Shown here: piece by piece, positions 17,769-26,844 of the stretch
How the letters are laid out: every line of letters begins with the position of its first letter
Position numbering within the stretch: the stretch's first letter is position 1
From: Smaragdicoccus niigatensis DSM 44881 = NBRC 103563
GTDB taxonomy: Bacteria; Actinomycetota; Actinomycetes; Mycobacteriales; Mycobacteriaceae
Assembly: GCF_000380645.1 (NCBI RefSeq)
Contig: NZ_AQXZ01000015.1
Coordinates: forward strand, 124,001-188,000
DNA: 64,000 nt
Direction of reading: 5' to 3'
Notes under the pieces: model-generated
Database searches by the model: none
What the model was told of the DNA's origin: nothing
What the model saw: only the letters and a program-made list of their open reading frames with translations
Translations under genes and position numbers: made by a program

Positions 17769-18629
17769 ATGAGCGCCACAAACAACGAACCGGTAGTCAC
17801 CTCTTACGCCAAGGCGCCGACGCGGACCATAACCGCTGACGGCACGACGTACGCCTACCGGGAGCTGGGCCCCAAGGGCGGCATCCCGGTCGTGTTCTTC
17901 GTGCACCTGGCCGCCACCTTGGACAACTGGGACCCACGCATCATTGACCCGATCGCGCAGAATCGCCACGTCATCGCCTTCGACAACAAAGGCGTCGGTG
18001 CTTCCACCGGGAAGGTTCCCGGCACCATCGAGGAAGCAGCCGATGACGCCTACGCGTTCATCACCGCACTCGGGCTCAAGCAGATCGACATCTTCTCGTT
18101 CTCCATGGGCGGAATGATCGCCCAAGACCTGGTCCTTAAGCACCCGGACCTGGTCCGCAAGCTCGTTCTGACCGGAACCGGGCCACGCGGCGGCAAGGAC
18201 ATGGACAAAGTCGTCGCCACGACTTATTGGGACATCCTGCGCGCCACACTGACCCGGTCGGACCCCAAGGAATTTCTGTTCTTCAACCGCAATGCCACCG
18301 GCAAGCCGGCGGCGAAGGCTTTCGTCAAGCGCCTCCAGGAACGCACTGAAAACCGGGACAAGGACATGAGCCTTCCCGGATTCCAGACTCAGCTCATGGC
18401 GATCCGCAAGTTCGGCCGCTCCGCATCATCGGATCTGTCCAAGATCACCCAGCCGACCCTGATCGCCAACGGCGACAACGACCGCATGGTGCCTTCCGTC
18501 CTCTCGGAGGATCTGCACCGCCGGATCAAGAACAGTGAACTCGTCATCTACCCAGACTCCGGGCACGGCGGGATCTTCCAGTTCCACGACAAGTTCGCGC
18601 CGGTCGCCGTCAAGTTCCTCGGTAAGTGA
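17769..18629 (+). CDS. Alpha/beta hydrolase (paralogue 1 of 3)
   Basis: 286 residues, alpha/beta hydrolase fold close to 3-oxoadipate-enol-lactonase/lactonase-like enzymes. Nucleophile elbow FSFSMGGMIAQ, catalytic acid in NGDNDRMVP and His in DSGHGGIFQF. The opening PTRTITADGTTYAYRELGP is shared with the hydrolases at 21167 and 23976; all three have nearly equal length and the same GTGPRGG-like loop. In this copy the oxyanion segment reads VHLAA instead of HHFTA, so it may differ in substrate. The ATG at 17769 was chosen because the upstream frame runs through the operator. It is divergent from and probably controlled by the HxlR-SCP2 regulator. Confidence 0.85.
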   Translation: MSATNNEPVVTSYAKAPTRTITADGTTYAYRELGPKGGIPVVFFVHLAATLDNWDPRIIDPIAQNRHVIAFDNKGVGASTGKVPGTIEEAADDAYAFITALGLKQIDIFSFSMGGMIAQDLVLKHPDLVRKLVLTGTGPRGGKDMDKVVATTYWDILRATLTRSDPKEFLFFNRNATGKPAAKAFVKRLQERTENRDKDMSLPGFQTQLMAIRKFGRSASSDLSKITQPTLIANGDNDRMVPSVLSEDLHRRIKNSELVIYPDSGHGGIFQFHDKFAPVAVKFLGK

Positions 18630-18675
18630 GCCCACGAGGCGAAGCGAAGGCGGGCGACAATGCCGTCCGCACTGG

Positions 18676-18765
18676 GTAACCGGCGCCGGTCGCGGAATCG
18701 GCCTGGCCATCACCGAGCGCATGAGCGGACGAGGATGGGACGTGTATGCGACAGCTCGATCTGCC
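18676..18765 (+). pseudogene. Remnant of a short-chain dehydrogenase N-terminus
   Basis: About 30 codons that read VTGAGRGIGLAITERMSG and then GWDVYATARS. This is the first strand and the TGxxxGIG coenzyme loop of an SDR plus its second strand, but no start codon fits and nothing SDR-like follows. The fragment lies in a 400-bp stretch (18630-19029) with no intact gene. The VYATARS end resembles the SDR at 26845-27549, so it may be a relic of a similar gene. It indicates deletion or recombination between the hydrolase and the Old Yellow Enzyme genes. Confidence 0.7.
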
Positions 18766-19012
18766 AAGGCACTCCATAGCCTCGGTCGCATACCTACCTC
18801 CAAGCACCCGAAATGTCGCTATCTATGCGACACCCTCAGCCGCGTACAGACGGCCGCCGTCTCCATGACTCCGACCGCGGTCAACGACGCGATCCTGTCA
18901 GCGGCCACCACATCCAAGAAGAGAAACTCCGCGTAACAGCTGATCGGCGCGACGTCGAGCCTGCGCCAACGGACCGAACTTCCTTTCCGGTAGCTCTTGC
19001 GCCCCACATAGC

Positions 19013-19027
19013 ATTATAGTCATAATA
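19013..19027. promoter_or_regulatory. Dyad overlapping the -10 region of the Old Yellow Enzyme gene
   Basis: ATTATAGTCATAAT (5-bp arms) ends three bases before the ATG at 19030. It includes TATAGT, a plausible -10. The 11-mer TAGTCATAATA (19017-19027) recurs exactly at 27629-27639 between an SDR and a TetR gene, suggesting a common regulator. Confidence 0.5.
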
Positions 19028-19029
19028 GT

Positions 19030-20310
19030 ATGAACGTAAGCCAATCTGATCCGAGGACCGCGATGCCTGAGCTCGCCGACACACTTGACCTTCCCAGCGG
19101 CCTCCGGCTGCCCAACCGAATCGCCAAAGCGGCGATGAGCGAGGCACTGGGAGATGCTGACAACTCACCCGACGGCCGAATCGTCACGCTCTATCGTCGC
19201 TGGGCACAGGGCGGGTACGGCCTCCTGGTGACCGGCAACATCATGGTCGACCGAGCCCACCTCGGAGAGCCCGGCAACATCGTGATCGAGGACGATCGAG
19301 CGCTTGCACAGCTCACCGAATGGACCAAGGCTGCGCACGACGGCGGAGCGGCAATCTTCGCCCAGCTGAACCACCCCGGCCGACAGTCGAACCTGTTTGC
19401 CATCGGTCACCAACCGGTCGCCCCCAGCGCGGTGCCGCTGGCGCTGCCGGGAGCCGTCACACCGCGTGAGCTGACTCCGGGCGAGATCGAGAACATCATC
19501 GAACGGTTCGCCAACGCCGCGCTCGTCTGCGAGACAGCCGGTTTCGACGGAGTCCAGTTGCATGCTGCGCACGGCTACCTGATCACGCAGTTCCTTTCGC
19601 CGCTGAGCAACCTGCGCACCGACGAGTGGGGCGGAGATCCCGAAAAGCGGATGCGGTTCCTCATCGAAGTCGTTCGACGTGTCCGGAGCCGCGTCAGCCC
19701 CGGGTTCGCGGTCAGCGTCAAGCTCAACTCCGCAGACTTCCAGCGCGGTGGATTCAGCGAGGATGACTCGCGCGGCGTCGTGTCGGCGCTGGCCCGCGAG
19801 TCGGTCGACCTGATCGAGGTCAGCGGTGGCAACTACGAGTCGCCGGCCATGTCGGGAACGGCCGCAGAATCGACCCGGGCGCGGGAGGCCTACTTCCTGG
19901 AGTACGCCCGTTCGGTCCGTAGCGAAGCCGGGTCAGTTCCGATCGCGGTGACGGGCGGGTTCCGCAGCCGCACAGCGATGCAGGAGGCTCTGGCCGCCGG
20001 AGACTGCGACCTCGTCGGCATCGCTCGACCGACCGTGACCACGACGAACGCGGCCGCGGTGCTGCTCGACGGGCAGGCGGACGCGCTGGAGACGCACGAA
20101 ATCAAGGTCGGCATGCGGCGATTCCTCGGTCGATTCGCGGACCTGAAATCGATCGACGGTGTCCTGAATCTGAGCTGGAACGCCGATCAGCTGCATCGAC
20201 TCGCCCGCGGTTTGGAACCAGACTTACAGCGCGGGCCGTTGAAGACAGCGGTCGCGATGGTGCGGCGCAACGGCCGAGTCTCCCTCAAGCCGAAGCGGGG
20301 TCTGGCATGA
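19030..20310 (+). CDS. Old Yellow Enzyme-family NAD(P)H:flavin oxidoreductase
   Basis: 426-residue FMN TIM-barrel ene-reductase. Features: LRLPNRIAKAAMSE at the first strand, QLNHPGRQS, the proton-donor/substrate pair in HAAHGYLITQFLSPLSNLRTDEWGG (His178 and His181) and the FMN-phosphate segment VAVTGGFRSRTAMQEAL. It reduces the C=C bond of enones, or acts on related substrates. There may be a leaderless or very short-leader start at 19030; ATG 19063 is an alternative. The stop overlaps the next ATG (ATGA), starting a four-gene coupled operon with an SDR, a hydrolase and a CrtA-like protein. There is no C-terminal iron-sulfur domain as in dienoyl-CoA reductase. Confidence 0.9.
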   Translation: MNVSQSDPRTAMPELADTLDLPSGLRLPNRIAKAAMSEALGDADNSPDGRIVTLYRRWAQGGYGLLVTGNIMVDRAHLGEPGNIVIEDDRALAQLTEWTKAAHDGGAAIFAQLNHPGRQSNLFAIGHQPVAPSAVPLALPGAVTPRELTPGEIENIIERFANAALVCETAGFDGVQLHAAHGYLITQFLSPLSNLRTDEWGGDPEKRMRFLIEVVRRVRSRVSPGFAVSVKLNSADFQRGGFSEDDSRGVVSALARESVDLIEVSGGNYESPAMSGTAAESTRAREAYFLEYARSVRSEAGSVPIAVTGGFRSRTAMQEALAAGDCDLVGIARPTVTTTNAAAVLLDGQADALETHEIKVGMRRFLGRFADLKSIDGVLNLSWNADQLHRLARGLEPDLQRGPLKTAVAMVRRNGRVSLKPKRGLA

Positions 20311-21170
20311 GCACGTCCACCAACCTGACCGGCAAAGTTGTCCTGATCACCGGCGGCAACGGCGGCATCGGCGCAGCAACCACACGCGAACTCCTCAAAC
20401 GAGGCGCGAAGGTATCCATTGCTGATATCGACCCCGCGACCCCCGCTCGAGCTGCCCAACAGTCCGGCGAAGTCCTCGGCTGCGTCGCCGACGTCCGTGA
20501 CCGCGCGTCACTCGACAACGCGGTTGCCCAGACCATCGATCGATTCGGCCACCTCGACATCGTCATCGCGAACGCCGGCCTCCTCGCCAAAGCCGCCACA
20601 TTCCGCAACACGCCGATCAACGACCTCGAGTCGACCCTGGCAGTCAACGTCACGGGAGTCGCCAACACCGTGAAAGCAGCGCTCGAGCCGGTGATCGCCA
20701 GCCAGGGCCAGATCGTGCTGATCAGCTCGGTATTCGCATTCCTCAACGGCATGGGAACGATCCCGTACGCGATGAGCAAGGCGGCCGTGGAACAACTTGG
20801 GCGGGGATTGCGCGTAGAACTCGCGGACCACCACGTCTCGGTGCTGACGGCGTACTTCTCGCTCGTCGACACCAACATGATCAAAAACGGCGTTGACGAG
20901 GACCCGGTCGTGATGGACCTGCTCTCGACCCTGCCCAAACCAATGCTCAAGCGGGTCACCCCAGAATCGGCCGCCACCGCACTCGTGGACGGCATCCAGT
21001 CCAGATCCTCTGTGGTCGTTCACCCGGGCCTATGGCGACCCGTCTCGGCCTTGCGCGGACTGCTCGGCCCCACCCTCGATACCCGTTTCACCCGCGACCG
21101 CCGCATCCTCGACGTGCTCGCCCGACTCGACAACCGCACCCCGCACTCAAGCAAGAAGGAACTCAAATGA
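20307..21170 (+). CDS. Short-chain dehydrogenase/reductase
   Basis: 287-residue classical SDR, NAD(P)-dependent alcohol/ketone oxidoreductase. Coenzyme motif TGGNGGIG at residues 15-22, NAG in VIANAGLL, catalytic Ser in LISSVFAF and Tyr154-x3-Lys158 (YAMSK). It is paralogous to the SDR at 34416 (shared SVYAF/SVFAF and PYAMxKAxVEQ segments), and both sit in operons with an alpha/beta hydrolase. The start overlaps the flavoenzyme stop, and its own stop overlaps the next hydrolase start (ATGA both times), so the proteins are produced in step. Confidence 0.9.
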   Translation: MSTSTNLTGKVVLITGGNGGIGAATTRELLKRGAKVSIADIDPATPARAAQQSGEVLGCVADVRDRASLDNAVAQTIDRFGHLDIVIANAGLLAKAATFRNTPINDLESTLAVNVTGVANTVKAALEPVIASQGQIVLISSVFAFLNGMGTIPYAMSKAAVEQLGRGLRVELADHHVSVLTAYFSLVDTNMIKNGVDEDPVVMDLLSTLPKPMLKRVTPESAATALVDGIQSRSSVVVHPGLWRPVSALRGLLGPTLDTRFTRDRRILDVLARLDNRTPHSSKKELK

Positions 21171-22018
21171 CCACCTGGCGCACCGCCCCTACCCGCACTA
21201 TCGACGTCAACGGCACCAAGTTCGCCTACCGCGAGCTCGGCGACCCGACCGGGGTCCCGGTGGTCTTCCTGCACCACTTCACCGCCGTCCTCGACGACTG
21301 GGATCCGCGCGTCATCGACGGCGTGGCCGCCAAGCACCACGTGATCGCCTTCGACAACCGCGGTGTCGGTTCGACCGGGTCGGAAGTACCCACCGACCTC
21401 GAGGAGATGGGCGCGGATGCGATCGCGTTCATCAAGGCGCTCGGATACGACAAGGTCGACCTGTTTGGCTTCTCGGTCGGCGGTGCCGTCGCACAGATGG
21501 TCGCTCTTCAGGCTCCCGATCTCGTACGCCGCATGGTGCTCGCCGGTACTGGGCCACGCGGTGGAGGCGGCATCTGGAAGATGCCGTTCATCGTCGGCGA
21601 CGCCTACGCCAAGGCATTCCTCACTCGCAAGGACCCGCGACACTTCCTGTTCTTCCCCCGCAATGCCGAAGGGAAGAAGGCCGCCAACGACTACTTCGCC
21701 CGCCTCGCCGAACGGACGGCCGACCGCGACCAGCCGATCTCCCAACAGGCGCGCCTGGCTCAACTTCGTGCCATCACCGGCGGCGGACTTCACGCCCCAG
21801 ACGACCTGTCCAAAATCACGGTGCCGGTCCTGGTTGCGAACGGCGACAACGACCTCATGGTCGCCAGCAAGCTCTCTGCCGACCTAGCCAACCGCCTCCC
21901 GAACGCCACCCTGCGGATCTACCCGAACTCCGGACACGGCGGCATCTTCCAGCACCATCAAGCCTTCGTCCCTGAAGTGCTCGACTTTCTGGCGAGCAAA
22001 TCGGCGGTGGCGCGATGA
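21167..22018 (+). CDS. Alpha/beta hydrolase (paralogue 2 of 3)
   Basis: 283 residues. HHFTAVLDDWDPRVID oxyanion segment, nucleophile in GFSVGGAVAQM, acid in NGDNDLMV and His in SGHGGIFQHH. It is highly similar in layout to the hydrolases at 17769 and 23976. The ATG at 21167 overlaps the SDR stop; the open frame upstream to 21032 is an alternative reading inside the SDR and has no signal of its own. In an operon with an ene-reductase and an SDR it could hydrolyse an ester or lactone made by the Baeyer-Villiger enzyme at 30524, but that link is inference. Confidence 0.88.
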   Translation: MTTWRTAPTRTIDVNGTKFAYRELGDPTGVPVVFLHHFTAVLDDWDPRVIDGVAAKHHVIAFDNRGVGSTGSEVPTDLEEMGADAIAFIKALGYDKVDLFGFSVGGAVAQMVALQAPDLVRRMVLAGTGPRGGGGIWKMPFIVGDAYAKAFLTRKDPRHFLFFPRNAEGKKAANDYFARLAERTADRDQPISQQARLAQLRAITGGGLHAPDDLSKITVPVLVANGDNDLMVASKLSADLANRLPNATLRIYPNSGHGGIFQHHQAFVPEVLDFLASKSAVAR

Positions 22019-22755
22019 GCTCGCCAGATTTCGTGACCATTGACGTCTTCCAGCGACCGCCTGGCGGCCGCATTCTCTGGTGGCTCAACCTCCGACGCCA
22101 ACTCGCGCGGACTCCCGGTCTGCGGGGCGCGACGGTGAACCATTCGAACAATGGCACCCACGCGCTGATCCCGGCGATCATTCCCGGAGGGGGCGCGCTA
22201 GTCGCGGCATGGGAGTCACCAGAGGCCGCCGAAGCCGCCTTTCGCGGACCACTGCGCCGAGCCATCGACGGCCCGGGTCGCTTCAGCCTCGACGGTGAAC
22301 TGGTCCGGGTCAGGGTGGATTCGGAATCCGAGCTTGACAACTGGCACGGGTGGGTGCCACGAGCCGACGGAGCCAAACCCCTCACCAAGGACGAGCCCAT
22401 GGTGGCGATCGTGCACGGGATCTTGCACCGCCGCGAACTCGGCACCTTCCTGCGCAACAACATGCACGCAGCGAGCCGCGCTGCCCACCATCCCGGACAT
22501 CGCGGCAGCGTCGACATCTCATCGCAGCTACCGTTCGAGCACACCTCGATCAGCTTGTGGAAGACCTACGCCCTGGCCCAGGACTATGCGTACAAGCCGG
22601 GCGGCCACGCCACCGCGATGAAACACACACAAACTGCCAAGGCACATCGGGTCGGAGTCTTCCTGCAAGTCCGACCCATTGCCTCAACCGGATCGCTGGG
22701 CATCGACTCCCCCGCATATCCAAACCTGCCGCCGGCAAATCGCGGTGGATTGTGA
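22015..22755 (+). CDS. CrtA-like (spheroidene-monooxygenase-type) protein
   Basis: 246 residues. The C-terminal stretch (TSISLWKTYALAQDYAY, then GGHATAMKHTQT, then FLQVRPIASTGSL) resembles the dimeric alpha-beta-barrel fold of spheroidene monooxygenase CrtA, a haem-dependent carotenoid oxygenase. The N-terminus (FVTIDVFQRPPGGRILWWLNLRRQLARTPG) also fits that family. No carotenoid genes are present nearby, so the substrate is probably a different lipid or cyclic compound. The ATG overlaps the hydrolase stop (ATGA), the fourth coupled gene of the operon. The assignment rests on remembered pattern similarity and is moderate. Confidence 0.55.
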   Translation: MSSPDFVTIDVFQRPPGGRILWWLNLRRQLARTPGLRGATVNHSNNGTHALIPAIIPGGGALVAAWESPEAAEAAFRGPLRRAIDGPGRFSLDGELVRVRVDSESELDNWHGWVPRADGAKPLTKDEPMVAIVHGILHRRELGTFLRNNMHAASRAAHHPGHRGSVDISSQLPFEHTSISLWKTYALAQDYAYKPGGHATAMKHTQTAKAHRVGVFLQVRPIASTGSLGIDSPAYPNLPPANRGGL

Positions 22756-22767
22756 CGTCTGCCGCGC

Positions 22768-22782
22768 TATAACTTGGTTACA
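22768..22782. promoter_or_regulatory. Operator copy D (TATAACTTGGTTACA)
   Basis: Fourth copy of the shared palindrome, upstream of the MDR dehydrogenase at 22871 and exactly 45 bp before copy E. Confidence 0.7.
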
Positions 22783-22812
22783 CAACCATTGACAGCGTCG
22801 GCCCTCCAGATA

Positions 22813-22827
22813 TATAACGAAGTTACA
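22813..22827. promoter_or_regulatory. Operator copy E (TATAACGAAGTTACA) over a promoter
   Basis: Fifth copy, same 15 bases as copy C. A TTGACA at 22789-22794 is followed after 16 nt by TATATA (22811-22816) or after 18 nt by TATAAC, so the operator covers the -10 element of a good promoter for the dehydrogenase gene. Confidence 0.72.
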
Positions 22828-22870
22828 CACCGGTTGATGACAGCCGGGCGCTACAAGAAAGCAGACCGTC

Positions 22871-23869
22871 ATGAAGGCATTCGTCGTCGACAAATACGGC
22901 AAGGACACGCTCCGCGCCGCGGACGTACCTCAGCCGACCGTGGGTGCCAACGACGTCCTGGTCAAGGTGAGCGCGGCGAGCATCAACCCCCTGGACAAGA
23001 TGGTCCGCAACGGCGAGTTCAAGCAGCTGATCAAGTACAAGACGCCCTTCGTGCTCGGCCACGACGTCTCCGGAGTCATCACCCAGGTGGGCTCGGCGGT
23101 TCGCGACTTCAAGGTCGGCGATGAGATCTACTCGCGGCCTCGCGACCTGCACATCGGAACCTTCGCGGAGTACATCGCGATCAACCAGGACGACGTCGCC
23201 CTCAAGCCCGACTCGTTGAGTCTGCACGAGGCTGCCGCGGTCCCCCTGGTCGCCCTCGCCGCACAACAGGTCCTCGTCGACCGTGCACACATCAAGCCTG
23301 GCCAGAAGGTCCTCATCCATGCAGGCGCCGGAGGCCTCGGGTCCACCGTCATCCAGCTCGCCAAGCATCTCGGTGCCCAGGTTGCAACGACCGCTCACAC
23401 CCGCGACGTCGATCGCGTGCGCGAGCTCGGCGCCGATGTCGTCGTCGACTTCACCAAGGACGACTTTTCCCAGGTGCTGTCCGGCTATGACTTCGTGCTG
23501 GACTCTCTCGGCGGGACCAACCTCGAAAAGTCCTTGACCATCCTCAAGCCGGGTGGTCTAGCCGTCGGTGTCGCCGGCCCACCCGACTCTGGTTTCGCCA
23601 AGCAGCTGGGTCTGCCGTCGTTCATGGGCTTGCCGATGGACTTCCTCAGCCGCAAGGTCCGCGGCGCGGCCAAGAAGCTGGGCGTGCGCTACGAGTTCTT
23701 CTTCATGAAGGCCAGCGGAGCGCAGCTGCGTGACCTCGCCGCTCTCTACGACGCCGGCATTCTCCGACCCGTCCTGGACCGGACGTTCCCGTTCGACCAG
23801 ACCATCGAAGCCATGGCGTACGTCGAGCAGGGCAAAGCCAACGGCAAGATCGTCATCACGATGGACTGA
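22871..23869 (+). CDS. MDR-family NADP-dependent oxidoreductase (quinone/enone reductase-like)
   Basis: 332 residues of the medium-chain dehydrogenase superfamily without structural zinc cysteines, like quinone and enoyl/enone reductases. The GroES-like N-terminal half includes PFVLGHDVSGVITQVGSAV. The Rossmann half carries the coenzyme loop AGAGGLGSTVIQLAKHLGAQV, and the C-terminus ends VEQGKANGKIVITMD, characteristic of the family. It would reduce an enone or oxidise an alcohol with NADP(H). Operators D and E precede it. The next gene is a hydrolase 106 bp downstream with an intervening hairpin. Confidence 0.9.
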   Translation: MKAFVVDKYGKDTLRAADVPQPTVGANDVLVKVSAASINPLDKMVRNGEFKQLIKYKTPFVLGHDVSGVITQVGSAVRDFKVGDEIYSRPRDLHIGTFAEYIAINQDDVALKPDSLSLHEAAAVPLVALAAQQVLVDRAHIKPGQKVLIHAGAGGLGSTVIQLAKHLGAQVATTAHTRDVDRVRELGADVVVDFTKDDFSQVLSGYDFVLDSLGGTNLEKSLTILKPGGLAVGVAGPPDSGFAKQLGLPSFMGLPMDFLSRKVRGAAKKLGVRYEFFFMKASGAQLRDLAALYDAGILRPVLDRTFPFDQTIEAMAYVEQGKANGKIVITMD

Positions 23870-23898
23870 CCGCCCGTCTTAATCCACATCGCGAGCCC

Positions 23899-23929
23899 GC
23901 AGGGCGCGGGTCTATTTGTCGCGCCCTGC
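23899..23929. other. Perfect 10-bp stem hairpin between two island genes
   Basis: GCAGGGCGCG and its exact complement CGCGCCCTGC flank an 11-nt loop, 29 bp after the dehydrogenase stop and 47 bp before the hydrolase start. There is no T-run, so it is more likely an mRNA processing or partial-termination element than a full terminator. Confidence 0.55.
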
Positions 23930-23975
23930 ACCTCAGACCGCGGCGATCAGCAAGGACCGCCAGCAAGGAAGCATC

Positions 23976-24821
23976 ATGGCCCTCAAACTCGTACGGAACG
24001 CCATCAACTCGCCGACCCTGACTGCCGACGTCGGCGGAACCCTGTTCACCTACCGCGAGTTCGGACCAACCGGCGGCGTCCCACTGGTGTTCCTGCACCA
24101 CTTCACGGCGACGATCGACGACTGGGATCCCCGCGTCATCGATGGCTTCGCTGCTCAGCGACACGTGATCACGTTCGATAACCGCGGCGTCGGCGGCTCG
24201 CAAGGACATACGCCGACCACGGTGTCGGAAATGGCCGACGATGCGATCGCGTTCATCCGCGCGCTAGGCCTTGAACAGGTCGACCTCATGGGCTTCTCGC
24301 TGGGCGGCTTTGTGTCACAGATGATCGCGATCAAGCAACCCTCACTCGTTCGCAAGATCATCTTGGCGGGCACCGGCCCCGCGGGTGGAGACGGAGTTGG
24401 CGACGTCACCCGCAGGTTGCTCAGCGACACCCTCCAAGGCGTACTCACCCTGAAAGACCCCAAGCGGTACCTCTTCTTCACCAGAACTACCAATGGCAAA
24501 GCGCACGCGGAGGCTTACATGAGGCGGCTGAAGCAACGGACGCAGGACCGAGTCAAGCCCACCTCCGCGCGCAACATCGCCGCGCAGGTTGTCGCGATTC
24601 GCCGCTGGGGTGCTCAGCAGCCCATGTACCTGGGAAAGATCGAGCACCCCGTACTCGTCGCAAATGGCGAGGATGACCGCATGCTCCCGACACGGAGTTC
24701 GTTCGACCTCGCACAGCGCCTGCCGAACTCCTCGCTGCGGATCTACCTCGATGCCGGCCACGGCGGGGTCTTCCAATGCCACGAGCAGTTCGTCCCGCAG
24801 GCGCTGGAATTCCTCAAGTGA
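23976..24821 (+). CDS. Alpha/beta hydrolase (paralogue 3 of 3)
   Basis: 281 residues. HHFTATIDDWDPRVID, nucleophile GFSLGGFVSQM, acid in NGEDDRMLP and His in DAGHGGVFQCHEQF. It is the same family and length as the hydrolases at 17769 and 21167. The ATG at 23976 has AAGGA 8 nt upstream and replaces the longer frame from 23916, which has no ribosome site. It follows the MDR dehydrogenase and converges on the aldo-keto reductase at 24841. It is cytoplasmic, and the exact ester or lactone substrate is unknown. Confidence 0.87.
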   Translation: MALKLVRNAINSPTLTADVGGTLFTYREFGPTGGVPLVFLHHFTATIDDWDPRVIDGFAAQRHVITFDNRGVGGSQGHTPTTVSEMADDAIAFIRALGLEQVDLMGFSLGGFVSQMIAIKQPSLVRKIILAGTGPAGGDGVGDVTRRLLSDTLQGVLTLKDPKRYLFFTRTTNGKAHAEAYMRRLKQRTQDRVKPTSARNIAAQVVAIRRWGAQQPMYLGKIEHPVLVANGEDDRMLPTRSSFDLAQRLPNSSLRIYLDAGHGGVFQCHEQFVPQALEFLK

Positions 24822-24840
24822 ATTGGTTCTAACAGAGGCG

Positions 24841-25821
<981 letters not shown>

Positions 25822-25952
25822 CAGATGGTTCCTTCGTCTCGTTTGCCTGATGCACTAAGCGAACTCCGGTTCCCGCGGTCGAGGCAGAGTCTGACAAGAG
25901 GGGTACTCGCAGTGACCCTTTAATTTCCGACCGGGTGTTTACGCTCGATGTC

Positions 25953-26834
25953 ATGGATGAGAAAGAGGCGGCACGCACGGCGGTACGCGAATTTCTCAGC
26001 ACACGCCGCGACCGGATCTCACCGGGCGACGCCGGCCTACCGCCGACCGGGACCCGGCGTCGCGTGAAGGGCTTGCGGCGTGAGGAGGTGGCGTTGTTGG
26101 CCGGAGTCAGCCCGGAGTACTACATCCGCCTTGAACGTGGCCAGGCAACCGGCCCCTCACCCGCTGTCGTGGAGTCGATCGCCGCGGTTTTGCGTCTCGA
26201 CGACGACGAACGTTCCCACCTTGATCGCCTACTCGCGGCACTGACCCCAGAGGCCCGAAAGCGCCACAAGCCAGCGGTCAAGGACACTGTCAGTCCCGGA
26301 ATACGGACGCTGCTGGACTCCTTGGCGCATCTTCCCGCAGTGGTCTTCAACAGCCGTCTCGACATCCTTGCCGTTAATGATCTCGGACGATCCCTCTACG
26401 AAGGGATGCTCGACATTGGCGGCACAGCGAACGCAGCTAGCTTCATATTCCTCGAGGAGTACGCTGCCCGACGCATGTTCCCCGAGTGGGAACACATCGC
26501 CGACGACACCGTCGCCATCCTGCGTATAGAAGCAGGCCAACGCCCCGACGACCCCGCTCTGATCGCCCTCGTCGGCCAGCTATCCACGCGGAGCCAGGCC
26601 TTCCGCACTCGCTGGGCCGCTCACGACGTCAAGGCGCACCAGTCAGGGGCCAAGACATTCCGGCATCCCATCATCGGCGAAATAACCCTGCCCTTCGAGA
26701 ACCTCACCGTCGACGCGGCCGGGGACCAGATCCTGACCGTCTTCACCCCACCGCCGGGCTCGCCCGAAAACGACGCGATCCAGCTGCTGGCCAGCTGGAC
26801 TGCTCACTCCCGGACCAACCACCGTACGGAATAG
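25953..26834 (+). CDS. XRE-family regulator with MmyB-like ligand domain
   Basis: 293 residues. The N-terminal helix-turn-helix (GTRRRVKGLRREEVALLAGVSPEYYIRLERGQATGPSPAVVESIAAVLRLDDDERSHLDRLL) is followed by a C-terminal half typical of the MmyB-like domain (PAVVFNSRLDILAVNDLGRSLY, then RSQAFRTRWAAHDVKAHQSGAKTFRHPIIGEITLPFENL), which is reported to bind fatty-acid-like ligands in relatives. The ATG at 25953 is preferred over a GTG at 25935. It is divergent from the aldo-keto reductase; such regulators usually repress the adjacent redox gene. Confidence 0.88.
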   Translation: MDEKEAARTAVREFLSTRRDRISPGDAGLPPTGTRRRVKGLRREEVALLAGVSPEYYIRLERGQATGPSPAVVESIAAVLRLDDDERSHLDRLLAALTPEARKRHKPAVKDTVSPGIRTLLDSLAHLPAVVFNSRLDILAVNDLGRSLYEGMLDIGGTANAASFIFLEEYAARRMFPEWEHIADDTVAILRIEAGQRPDDPALIALVGQLSTRSQAFRTRWAAHDVKAHQSGAKTFRHPIIGEITLPFENLTVDAAGDQILTVFTPPPGSPENDAIQLLASWTAHSRTNHRTE

Positions 26835-26844
26835 GTGGCTGGTA

